From Natronococcus occultus SP4 (GTDB lineage: Archaea > Halobacteriota > Halobacteria > Halobacteriales > Natrialbaceae): DNA of 64,000 bases. The number at the start of each line of letters is the position of its first letter. Position 1 is the first letter of the stretch. Below the pieces are notes generated by a model. It had not been told where the DNA came from. It did no database searches and saw only the letters and a program-made list of their open reading frames with translations. The position numbers were made by a program, and so were the translations under genes. Below are positions 42,580 through 50,619 of this stretch, piece by piece. The stretch spans positions 2,843,001-2,907,000 of the forward strand of contig NC_019974.1 of NCBI RefSeq assembly GCF_000328685.1. Direction: 5' to 3'.

Positions 42580-42669
42580 CTGCCGACAGTCACTGGACTC
42601 CCGACGGTCACCGGGCTTCCGACGGTCACTGCGTTCCCGACGTTCATCGGACCCCCGACCGTCACCGCA
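42580..42669. repeat. 18-bp imperfect tandem repeat, five copies
   Basis: Five consecutive 18-base units of the form C(T/C)(G/C/T)CCGAC(A/G/C)GTCACTG(G/C)(A/G), exactly in register, lie between the hydrolase gene and the microprotein at 42693. In one plus-strand frame they would read L-P-T-V-T-G, in one minus-strand frame V-T-V-G-S-P, but no start-to-stop gene with signal or domain contains them. They may be regulatory or a remnant of a repeat protein. Confidence 0.7.
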
Positions 42670-42692
42670 CTGCACAGCCACGAGGGGTGTTC

Positions 42693-42815
42693 CTATCGCC
42701 GCTCGAGGACGCGCTTCGCGTTCGCGAACTCGACGCAAAACCCCCACGCCGCGACCCAGAGGATCACGAACAGCGCGATACCCACCGTCCCGACGATGAT
42801 CAGGTCTTCCATCAT
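42693..42815 (-). CDS. 40-residue single-helix membrane microprotein
   Basis: MMEDLIIVGTVGIALFVILW continues as VAAWGFCVEFANAKRVLERR. The ATG at 42815 (or the adjacent one at 42812) follows a GGGGGAG ribosome binding site, and TATA-like TTTTAC sequence lies upstream. One membrane helix with an acidic outside and basic inside end is clear. Function unknown. Confidence 0.6.
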   Translation of the reverse strand: MMEDLIIVGTVGIALFVILWVAAWGFCVEFANAKRVLERR

Positions 42816-43009
42816 CTCCCCCTGCCAGGGAGTAAAACACGACAGTACATGTGAGTTTCAGTTCTACAATACATCCTGAGAACGAGGTATAACTATTTGT
42901 GTTTCGGCCCTCGCAGGCGCTCGTCGGAGCGAGAGACGGCTCCCCGATCGGTTACGAACGCGACTGGTACGATAGAAGAAGCGTCGTCAGCGACGGTACG
43001 GCGTCCGCC

Positions 43010-43744
43010 TCAGTCGGCAGTCGCCGAGAGCTCCGCCTCCTGGAGGCGCTGTTCGGCCTCGTCGCGATCCTCGGGGTAGCCGACGTCGATGCGCCACCCT
43101 TCGAGGCCGATCGCGTCGATGGTCCGGCCCGACTCGATGAGCAGGTCGACGGCGTCGCTGATCTCGTACTCGCCGCGATCGGAGGGCTGGACGAGGTGAC
43201 AGGCGTGGAAGATCGCGGGCGTGAACGTGTAAAAGCCAGTCATCACGAGGTTCGACGGCGGCTCCTCGGGCTTCTCGACGACGTCCGTGATCTCGCCGTA
43301 GGCGTTCGTGTCACAGACCCCGTACCGGGACGCCTCGTCCCAGGGGACCTCTTCGACGAGGAAGGCCGCGTCCGTGCGGTTCTCGCGCTGGCGTCGGACG
43401 ACGTCCTCGAGGTTCGCCTCGAAGACGTTGTCGCCCAGGATCAACATGAAGTCGTCCTCGATGTGTTCCTCGACGCACAGCAGGGCGTGGGCGAGCCCGT
43501 TCTGTTCGCGCTGATGGGTGTAGGTGATCGGCACCCCGCGGTACTCGTCGCCGTAGTGCTCGACGATCCGTTCTTTCAGATACCCGACGACGACGATCAG
43601 TTCGTCCGCACCCAGCTCGACGAGCTGATCGAAGCAGTGCGTGAGGATCGGCTCCTCGTCGATCTCGACCATGCCCTTCGGTTTGTCCTCGGTCAACGGC
43701 CGGAGCCGCGTTCCCTCTCCGGCAGCGAGTACAACAGCTTGCAT
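43010..43744 (-). CDS. Sugar-1-phosphate nucleotidyltransferase (AglF/RmlA-like)
   Basis: 244 residues from the ATG at 43744, which begins with the signature MQAVVLAAGEGTRLRPLTED and KPKGMVEID. Asp in LILGDNVF and VEKPEEPPS further downstream are the other family motifs. It makes a UDP- or dTDP-sugar from sugar-1-phosphate; the haloarchaeal relatives include AglF, which works in S-layer N-glycosylation. A TATA box (43765-43775 on the minus strand) at leaderless distance indicates its own promoter. It follows the epimerase gene and belongs to the same surface-glycan supply. Confidence 0.92.
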   Translation of the reverse strand: MQAVVLAAGEGTRLRPLTEDKPKGMVEIDEEPILTHCFDQLVELGADELIVVVGYLKERIVEHYGDEYRGVPITYTHQREQNGLAHALLCVEEHIEDDFMLILGDNVFEANLEDVVRRQRENRTDAAFLVEEVPWDEASRYGVCDTNAYGEITDVVEKPEEPPSNLVMTGFYTFTPAIFHACHLVQPSDRGEYEISDAVDLLIESGRTIDAIGLEGWRIDVGYPEDRDEAEQRLQEAELSATAD

Positions 43745-43764
43745 AGTACCGACAAATGTAGACC

Positions 43765-43775
43765 TCATATAATAG
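43765..43775 (-). promoter_or_regulatory. TATA box of the nucleotidyltransferase gene
   Basis: The minus strand reads CTATTATATGA, 21-31 bases before the ATG at 43744. It decides for that start over an in-frame codon further upstream. Confidence 0.5.
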
Positions 43776-43805
43776 TTTTTTCCATCTATAAAAATATTTT
43801 AAACA

Positions 43806-43826
43806 GGAAACGTTCCCTCCGTTTCC
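43806..43826 (-). terminator. Hairpin followed by T-rich tract after the epimerase gene
   Basis: GGAAACG (43806-43812) pairs with CGTTTCC (43820-43826). On the minus strand the stem is followed by an AT-rich run ending in five T. It lies about 115 bases after the epimerase stop and just before the promoter of the nucleotidyltransferase, as a terminator would. Confidence 0.45.
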
Positions 43827-43939
43827 CGTCTCGAGGCGGAGCGTGTGTCGGCTCGCGGTGATCGCCGTTCGACTGCAAGTGCGTTCTAGCGTCGCTGGGC
43901 AAATCGAGGACGGAAGTTCCAGAGCCCGTTCGTCGAGGA

Positions 43940-44926
43940 TTAAGACTGGCGCACCAGCGGCTCGTACCACTCGCGGTTGGCCTCGTACCAGTCGATGAAC
44001 TCGCGGACGCCCTCGCGGATGTCCCGCGTGGGTTCGTAGCCAAGCAGGGCGTTGGCTTTCGAGATGTCCGCATGGGTGTGTTCGGCGTCGGCCTCCCGGG
44101 CCTCGGTATACTCGAGCTCGAGCTCGGGTGCGAGTTCGTCGCGAACGACCTCGGCGAGCGTCTGGATGTCGATGTTGTCGGTGCTGCCGACGTTCATAAT
44201 CTCGCCGTCCGCAGCGTCATCGTGAAGGAGCTGCTCGTTCACGTCGACGACGTCGTCGATGTAGGTGAAGTCACGCGTCTGGGCGCCGTCGCCGTAGATC
44301 ACTGGCGGCTCGCCGTTGAGACACCGCGAGACGAAGTTGCTGATCGCCATGTTCGGACGCATCCGCGGCCCGTAGACGGTGAAGTACCGCAGCGACACCG
44401 TGGGGAGTCCGTACACCTCGCTGTAGACGCGCGCGTACTGCTCACCGGCGAGTTTGGAGACGCCGTACGGGCTGACAGGCGTCGTCGGATGCTCCTCGTC
44501 GTAGGGGAGGTACTCGGGCTTCCCATACACCGAGGAGGAACTCGCGAGGACGACCCGTTCGGTCTCGGAGTCCCGCGCCGCGTCGAGGACGTTCAGCGTG
44601 CCGTCGACGTTGATCGAGTTCGGCTTGCGCGGGTTGTCGACGCTCGTGCGAACCCCGGCCTGGGCGGCCTGGTGGTAGATCACGTCTGCGTTGCCGACGA
44701 GGTCCGCCGTGAGGTCGTCGTCACGCACGTCGCCGTCGACGAACTCGTAGGAGCCGTCGGTGGCGGCCGCGGCGTCCTCGCAGATCTCGATGTTCTGCTC
44801 CTTGATCCCCGTATCGTAGTAGGGATCCAGGTTGTCGAGGACCGTGACGTCGTGGCCCTCCCGGGCGAAGGCTTCCGCGAGGTTGCCGCCGATGAAGCCG
44901 GCGCCACCTGTTACCAATATTTTCAT
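43940..44926 (-). CDS. NAD-dependent nucleotide-sugar epimerase (extended SDR)
   Basis: 328 residues from the ATG at 44926 (MKILVTGGAGFIGGNLAEAF, the Gly-rich NAD motif). The catalytic set is Ser in ASSSSVYGKPEYLP and Y-x-x-x-K in VSPYGVSKLAGEQY. The C-terminus GYEPTRDIREGVREFIDWYE is typical of UDP-glucuronate/UDP-GalNAc-uronate 4-epimerases as well as UDP-glucose 4-epimerases. With the WbpO/TviB-type dehydrogenase at 28215 it would form a dehydrogenase/epimerase pair making uronic sugars; the exact sugar is inference. A TATA-like GATATACTTTTTAG lies about 30 bases upstream. Confidence 0.92.
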   Translation of the reverse strand: MKILVTGGAGFIGGNLAEAFAREGHDVTVLDNLDPYYDTGIKEQNIEICEDAAAATDGSYEFVDGDVRDDDLTADLVGNADVIYHQAAQAGVRTSVDNPRKPNSINVDGTLNVLDAARDSETERVVLASSSSVYGKPEYLPYDEEHPTTPVSPYGVSKLAGEQYARVYSEVYGLPTVSLRYFTVYGPRMRPNMAISNFVSRCLNGEPPVIYGDGAQTRDFTYIDDVVDVNEQLLHDDAADGEIMNVGSTDNIDIQTLAEVVRDELAPELELEYTEAREADAEHTHADISKANALLGYEPTRDIREGVREFIDWYEANREWYEPLVRQS

Positions 44927-45029
44927 TGCTTGATGCAAGATCGGTCAATCTAAAAAGTATATCGCTTCAAATAGCTCTTCTCAGTATGGGGAAAACAGGC
45001 AGCCAGCCAAAACATCCGATCGAGTGGCG

Positions 45030-46220
45030 TCAGTCCGCCGAACTACTGCTGGCGACGGGCTGGGACTCTCCAGGGGGTTCGTCCACGATCTCCCGGTAGA
45101 CGGCCGTCGTCTGCTGGACGGTATCCCGCCAGGAGTAGCCGTCCAGAATCTTCTCACGGCCTCGCTTGCCCATCTGCGCTCGTTGTTCCGAATCCATTCC
45201 GAGGAACTCGTCGAGCGCGTCGGCGAGCTCCGCGGGTGACTCGGGCGGGACGAGCTGGCCGACGTCCTCGACGAGCGGCCGGAGCTGTTTGAGGTCCGTC
45301 GTCACGACCGGCGTCTCGCAGGCGAGCGCCTCGAGGACAGTCCGAGGCATCCCCTCGGCGAGACTCGGCAGCGCGAACAGGTCCGCTTCGCCGACGACGC
45401 CGGGGATCGCCTCGTTCGGCATTTCTCCCATGAACTCGACGCGATCGCGGATCCCCGCTTCGCGTGCGAGGTCCTCGAGTTCCTCGCGCTGCGGACCGTC
45501 GCCGACGAGGACGAGCTCGCGCTCCGGGTACGAGTCGGCGATCCGAGCGAACGCGTCGATGAGGTAGTGGGCTCCTTTCCCGGGCTGGAGGCGACCAACG
45601 AACGCGACGTACGGTGCCTCGGTGTTATCGTCGACAGCGTTCGAGGCGGAGCCACCGTCGGTCGCCGTCGGCGCGAACTGCTCGCAGTCGATCCCGTTGT
45701 GGATCACGTCGATCTCGGTGTTGACCCCTCGATCGAGCAGTTCGTTTCGATCCCGCTCGTGATAACAGAGGATTCTGTCCGCGGATTCGAACGCGAGGCG
45801 TCCGACGGTCGGCAGGTAGGTGAGCTGGATCCACTTCGGAACGCTTTGCGATATCAGCCCGTGATTCGTTAGTACCGTTGGCTTGTCGCGTAGCTGCGAC
45901 GCCAGTGCGGCCACGACACTTGAGAAGTAAAGATGCGAGTGAATATGGACGACGTCGTACTGTTCCGCTTCCTTGACGAGATCCGAAACGATTCCGGGCG
46001 TGATCGTGTTGTTCATCGGCCGGGCGACCTGCCGATAGCGCTTCACCTTGTACCCGTCGCGAGTCTCACAGCCCGGGAGCGACGAATCACCGTTGTCGGA
46101 CGTGTAGACGGTGATGTCGTGTCCGTCCTCGGCCTGCAGCCTCGAGAGGTGGTGCGCATGGAGTCCGATCCCCCCCATCTTCTCCGGATAAAGACTTGGG
46201 ACGACACGCATTATGTTCAT
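45030..46220 (-). CDS. GT4-family glycosyltransferase
   Basis: 396 residues from the ATG at 46220 (MNIMRVVPSLYPEKMGGIGL); codons at 46211 and 46250 are alternatives. The N-terminal GT-B domain has GGIGLHAHHLSRL and HIHSHLYFSSVV. The C-terminal donor domain has VAFVGRLQPGKGAHYLIDAF, LVLVGDGPQREELE and the E-x7-E motif in PSLAEGMPRTVLEALACETP. It is a retaining transferase acting on a membrane-linked or soluble glycan in the cytoplasm. It is flanked by the sugar-nucleotide genes and the large repeat protein, inside the surface-glycan region. Confidence 0.9.
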   Translation of the reverse strand: MNIMRVVPSLYPEKMGGIGLHAHHLSRLQAEDGHDITVYTSDNGDSSLPGCETRDGYKVKRYRQVARPMNNTITPGIVSDLVKEAEQYDVVHIHSHLYFSSVVAALASQLRDKPTVLTNHGLISQSVPKWIQLTYLPTVGRLAFESADRILCYHERDRNELLDRGVNTEIDVIHNGIDCEQFAPTATDGGSASNAVDDNTEAPYVAFVGRLQPGKGAHYLIDAFARIADSYPERELVLVGDGPQREELEDLAREAGIRDRVEFMGEMPNEAIPGVVGEADLFALPSLAEGMPRTVLEALACETPVVTTDLKQLRPLVEDVGQLVPPESPAELADALDEFLGMDSEQRAQMGKRGREKILDGYSWRDTVQQTTAVYREIVDEPPGESQPVASSSSAD

Positions 46221-46374
46221 TGTGTCTGATTCCTCATCAAGTAGGGACATACATTTTTCGAATGTTGATTTATCTTGTGAATAATACAGAATCCGGCTTG
46301 CGATAGCCGGGTCCACGTCGAGTCGGGAGAGCGAACCCCTCTCGCGTAGTTCAAAGGGGAGTTAACCCAGACGC

Positions 46375-49300
46375 CTACAGTAAATCGACGTCCTCGAGAT
46401 CCGGATCGTAGGCGCCACCGAGCGTGGGTCGGTACGCGGCGTTGATGACCCCGGAACTCAGCGCGATATCGGGTCGTCGCACTCGAACGCTCGCGTTATC
46501 GTTCGCCGTGGTCACGTCCTCGACGGTGAAATCCTCGATGAGGACGCCGGACGGATCCGTGTCACTGGTGTACGTACACCGGATCGCCGGTGCGTCGACG
46601 GTCGGCCCACAGAAGACGTCGAGGTCGGTGATATACCCGCCGTCGGCGTCGCTGTTGATCCGGACGATGTCGTTCTGGGCGTCACTGCCGTCGACCTCGA
46701 TCCGTTCGGCAAGCGGTTCGCCACCCTGGAGCCAGAGGCCGGCGCCGGGGTAGATCTGCTCGGAGGCCGCGTCCAGCAGGACCTTACAGTCCCGGGCTTC
46801 GTCGGCGGCACCGAGCCGGAGGGTGCCGTTCCCACAGTTGACCGCCGTCCCGTGGACGATGAGGTTCTCGCCCACGCTGTTGCTCACGTAGAACCCGTTG
46901 TCGACGTAGTCCTCGACGTAACACTGCTGCCAGACGTTGATCCCCTCGTGTGGCGGGTCGGCGCTGAACCCGATCGAGTGGCCGACCGAGGGCTCGCTGG
47001 AATCGGCGATCTCGCCGTCGGGGAAGCTGAGGTTGCGGACCAGCGAGAGCATCGCCGGATCGCGCGTGTTGATCAGACACGTGTACCGACCGCCGCCCTG
47101 CGGGCCGTGGCGCCAGCGCTGGCCGACGAGTTCGACGTTGTCGATGAGACAGCGTCCGACGTGGGCCGTAATGAGGCCGGCGTCCCGCTCCGGTTCGTCC
47201 GCGATATCGACGTCGAGATCCTGGAGCACGACGTGCTGGGGCGGGTTGTCGTCGCCCCACAGCCCGAGTTCGAAGGCGATGTCGACGTCGTGGTTCCGGA
47301 TCTGGAGTGTTGCGCGGGGATCGCCCCTGATCTCGAGGTACTCGATCGGCTCGTAGAGAACGAACTCGGTGTTCCAGTCGTAGGTCCCCGCCGGTAGGAC
47401 GAACTCGTGGTTGACCTCGGGTTGGGCGTTGAGGTACGTGAGGAGTTCCGCGGCCAGATCTCCGTTCTCGTTGATCGCGGGCTCGTCGACGACGTCGACG
47501 GTCGTCACGTCAAGCGACCGGTTCTCGAGGGATGACGTTAGTCCACCACCCGCCAGATTCGTCTGGATCTGGTCGATACAGTACCGATAGTTGTTGGAGA
47601 GGGAGGTGCCAGTGTAGACGCCGTGTGTCACCGAGAGGAACTCGCTCTCGAGCGGGTAGTCGGCTGCCGCTCGACCACGGGTGTAGCTGTCACCGTCACC
47701 GTCACACAGCACCCAACAGACTTCTCCAGCCCCGAGGGCGACGTCGAAGACGAACGTATCGCCCGGGTTGTGATTCTCGAGCGACTGCTGGCGGAGCACG
47801 TTTCCGGAATCGTCCGTCAGGTATGCCGTCGTGACGTCTGTCTCCCCTGAGAGGCGACACTGCAGACTGCGAACGGCCTCCGTTGCTTGAATCCGAACAC
47901 CTGACCAGTCCGTAAACCCGGATTGGGCTTCCTCGTCGCTTCCAAGCCCGAGCGTATCAACGCTCGCGCTCGCTTGGACCGTTTGGATTTGATCGATGCA
48001 GTACCGGTAGTCGTCGGAGAACGACTCACCGGTGTAGATGCCGTGCGTTGCCGAGAGATGATCGCTCTCGATCGGGTAGTCGACTGCTGTGCGACCCCGG
48101 GTATAGGAATCACTCCCTCCGTCACACAGAATCCAGTATGCCTCACCGACGCCGAGCCCGGTATCGAACATGAACGTCTCACCCGGGTCCAGATCAGCCA
48201 CCGACTGCTGAGAGAGGACGTTACCGGCGTCGTCGGTGAGGTAGGCAGTAGTAACGTCGGTGTCGGCGGAGAGCCGACACTGCAGGCCGTGGGCCGCTTC
48301 CGTGATCTCGACGCGAACCCCGGACCAACTCGTGAAGCCGGACTGGGCCTCCTCATCGCTGCCTAGGCTTAGTGTATCTACGTCATCCCGGCCCTGAAGC
48401 GTCTCGATCTGATCGACACAGTACCGGTAGCTATCCGAGAGCGACTCGCCAGTGTAGATCCCGTGTGTTGCGACGAAACTGTCGCTCTCGATCGGATACT
48501 CGACTTCCGCCCGGCCACGAGTGTAGCTCTCGCCGTCGCTGTCACAGAGCACCCAGTACGCTTCACCGTCGGCCAGTACATCATCGAAGACGAACGTCTC
48601 ACCCGAGTCGAGATCAGCGACCGACTGTTGGGAGAGGACGTTGCCGGAATCGTCGGTGAGGTAAGCGGTGGTAACGTCCGTTTCGTCGGAAAGCCGACAC
48701 TGGATCCCATGAACGGGGTCTGTGAGCTCGACGCGAACCCCGGACCAACTTGTGAAACCGGACTGGGCCTCGTCGTCCGGACCAAGATCGAGGAGGTCTG
48801 TCATATCTGGCGCGTCCGGCGTCACAACGCTCGTCTGCTGGGGAACGATTCGATCGAGACAGTACCGATAGCTTTCGGTCAGCAAATTGCCGCCGTAGAT
48901 GCCGTGGGTGACCTCCAAGGCGGCCCCCTCGATCGGGTAGTCGGCCGCTGCTCGACCACGAACGTAGCTGCGGCCGCGGGCGTCGAAGACGATGCGGTAG
49001 GCCTCGCCGGGATCGAGCGAACTCTCGAACGCAAACGTCTCACCACCGTCCAGTGTTTCGACGGTCTGTCGCTCGAGGACGTCCCCGTTATCGGTCGTCA
49101 GATATGCCGTCGTAACGTCCTCCGTCTCCGTCGAAAGCCGACATTCGAGCCCGTGGATCGCTTCGGTGACCTGGACCCGAACGCCGGCCCAGTCGTCCAG
49201 ACTGGCCCAGGTCTGGCCCTCGTCGTCGGCCCCGAGGTCCAGTGCCTGCCCGGTTGGCTCGCTGACGTCTGGAATCAGAATCTGGTCGATACAGTAGCGG

Positions 49301-50103
49301 TAGCTTCCGCTCTGCATATCGCCGCTGTAGATCCCATGCGTTGCGATGAGCGAGTTGCTCTCCAGCGGGTAGTCGACCCCAGTGCGACCCCGAACGTAGC
49401 TGTCGCCGTCGGCGTCACACAGGATCCAGTAGGTCTCATCGGCGACGAGCCCGGTATCGAACGAGAAGGTCGCCCCGCTTCCGAGCCCGGCGATCGACTG
49501 CTGGTCGATCACCTCCCCCGAATCGTCGGTCAGATACGCCTCGGTCACGCCGCTGGTCGCTGCAGAGAGCCGGCACTCGAACGCCGCGAGATCCGTGGTC
49601 GCCTGCACGCGAACACCCGAGGGCTCATCCAAACTGCTCCACGACTGGCCCTCTTCGTCGCTGCCGAGGTCAAGCGTCTCGCCACCGAACGCTGGGCTGA
49701 TCCGATCGATACAGTACCGGTAGCTGCCCGTTGTTGCCCCATCACCGGCGAACACGCCGGTCGTCGCGACCAGCGAACTGCTCTCGATCGGGTAGTCGAC
49801 CGCCGCTCGACCCCGGACGTACTCCCGCCCCCGAGCGTCACAGAGCACCCAGTAGGTCTCATCTGCCTCGAGTGCAGTCTCGAACGTAAACGTCTCACCC
49901 GGATCGAGCGTCGCGATCGACTGGCGCTCGATGATGTTACCTGACCCGTCAGTCAGGTAGGCTGTAAGCGCACCCGTCGTCCACGCAGAGAGGCGACACT
50001 CGAGCCCGTTGATGGCCTCGGTCGTCTCGAACTCGAAGCCGGATCGGTTGTTCAGACTCTGTTGATGGTCGTCGTCTGTGAGGTCAAGTACTGCTTCGCT
50101 CAT
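46375..50103 (-). CDS. 1242-residue six-repeat protein with C-terminal parallel beta-helix
   Basis: Six tandem beta-rich repeats (about 5-135, 143-276, 287-420, 437-567, 577-708, 717-848) share the pattern L-x-C-R-L-S, then TAYLTDDSGNVL, GETF-x-F, YW-(V/I)-LCD, SYTRGRA, DYP-(I/L)-ES, THGIYTG and YRYC-(I/V/L)-D-Q-I. Three Cys per repeat are conserved, except that repeat 3 lacks the middle one and repeat 6 has an extra. Repeats 4-6 are almost the same. Residues about 850-1242 form a pectate-lyase-type parallel beta-helix, perhaps glycan-binding or -cleaving. There is no Sec or Tat signal and no membrane anchor, which is odd for such a protein. A GGGGGTG ribosome binding site precedes the ATG. 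The family is not recognised. Confidence 0.8.
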   Translation of the reverse strand: MSEAVLDLTDDDHQQSLNNRSGFEFETTEAINGLECRLSAWTTGALTAYLTDGSGNIIERQSIATLDPGETFTFETALEADETYWVLCDARGREYVRGRAAVDYPIESSSLVATTGVFAGDGATTGSYRYCIDRISPAFGGETLDLGSDEEGQSWSSLDEPSGVRVQATTDLAAFECRLSAATSGVTEAYLTDDSGEVIDQQSIAGLGSGATFSFDTGLVADETYWILCDADGDSYVRGRTGVDYPLESNSLIATHGIYSGDMQSGSYRYCIDQILIPDVSEPTGQALDLGADDEGQTWASLDDWAGVRVQVTEAIHGLECRLSTETEDVTTAYLTTDNGDVLERQTVETLDGGETFAFESSLDPGEAYRIVFDARGRSYVRGRAAADYPIEGAALEVTHGIYGGNLLTESYRYCLDRIVPQQTSVVTPDAPDMTDLLDLGPDDEAQSGFTSWSGVRVELTDPVHGIQCRLSDETDVTTAYLTDDSGNVLSQQSVADLDSGETFVFDDVLADGEAYWVLCDSDGESYTRGRAEVEYPIESDSFVATHGIYTGESLSDSYRYCVDQIETLQGRDDVDTLSLGSDEEAQSGFTSWSGVRVEITEAAHGLQCRLSADTDVTTAYLTDDAGNVLSQQSVADLDPGETFMFDTGLGVGEAYWILCDGGSDSYTRGRTAVDYPIESDHLSATHGIYTGESFSDDYRYCIDQIQTVQASASVDTLGLGSDEEAQSGFTDWSGVRIQATEAVRSLQCRLSGETDVTTAYLTDDSGNVLRQQSLENHNPGDTFVFDVALGAGEVCWVLCDGDGDSYTRGRAAADYPLESEFLSVTHGVYTGTSLSNNYRYCIDQIQTNLAGGGLTSSLENRSLDVTTVDVVDEPAINENGDLAAELLTYLNAQPEVNHEFVLPAGTYDWNTEFVLYEPIEYLEIRGDPRATLQIRNHDVDIAFELGLWGDDNPPQHVVLQDLDVDIADEPERDAGLITAHVGRCLIDNVELVGQRWRHGPQGGGRYTCLINTRDPAMLSLVRNLSFPDGEIADSSEPSVGHSIGFSADPPHEGINVWQQCYVEDYVDNGFYVSNSVGENLIVHGTAVNCGNGTLRLGAADEARDCKVLLDAASEQIYPGAGLWLQGGEPLAERIEVDGSDAQNDIVRINSDADGGYITDLDVFCGPTVDAPAIRCTYTSDTDPSGVLIEDFTVEDVTTANDNASVRVRRPDIALSSGVINAAYRPTLGGAYDPDLEDVDLL

Positions 50104-50619
50104 GCCGCCACCCCCGCGCCTCTCGTCGCATTACTCGTGCCACCCGTTCCGTTCCCGGTGTGTCGGGTTTCCCGTAGTCGTCCCATTGTTGTCTTCTATT
50201 AGTTGTATTGCTGCTAGATTAATTCCTGAAACTATACTATTGTGGCGTTCAGTTAGTGATCTGATCGTCGTTCGGATAGACTATATTACCTAAAGATAGA
50301 ATAACCCATAATATAAAGTATTTGCTCTTCAAGAAACATAGAAGGATATTTATCCTATCACTTTAACAGTACAAGTGAGAGCGACACTGCCTGCGCGAGC
50401 GGTGGATGGCGTCCTCTCCCGTCCGAACTCAGCTGTGGAAGTTGCCGTAGCGCGGTCGCTTTCGCGAGGCGCCCCCGGTAGTTTTGTATAGTATTTCCAA
50501 TCTTTGGTGGAAAAACTTATGTCTCACACTCATCTCTATAAGATAGAGATGACGAGGATCGGTAGCTGTGTTGGGGTTATCGGCGGTGATTCTGGGAACT
50601 CTCTCACGCGTGGTTTTCG
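50104..50619. other. AT-rich divergent promoter region
   Basis: 516 bases with no gene. It is AT-rich with several TATA-like strings (for example CTATACTATTG near 50232) and a small palindrome AGGATATTTATCCT at 50343-50356. Probable promoters for the repeat protein (minus) and the asparagine-synthetase-like gene (plus). Confidence 0.5.

Noticed and set aside
28046-42905. Shared string TATTTGTGTTTCG near 28055 and 42892 as a common regulatory element
   Set aside because: Only about 13-15 bases match and the contexts differ in position and direction relative to genes; chance is adequate.
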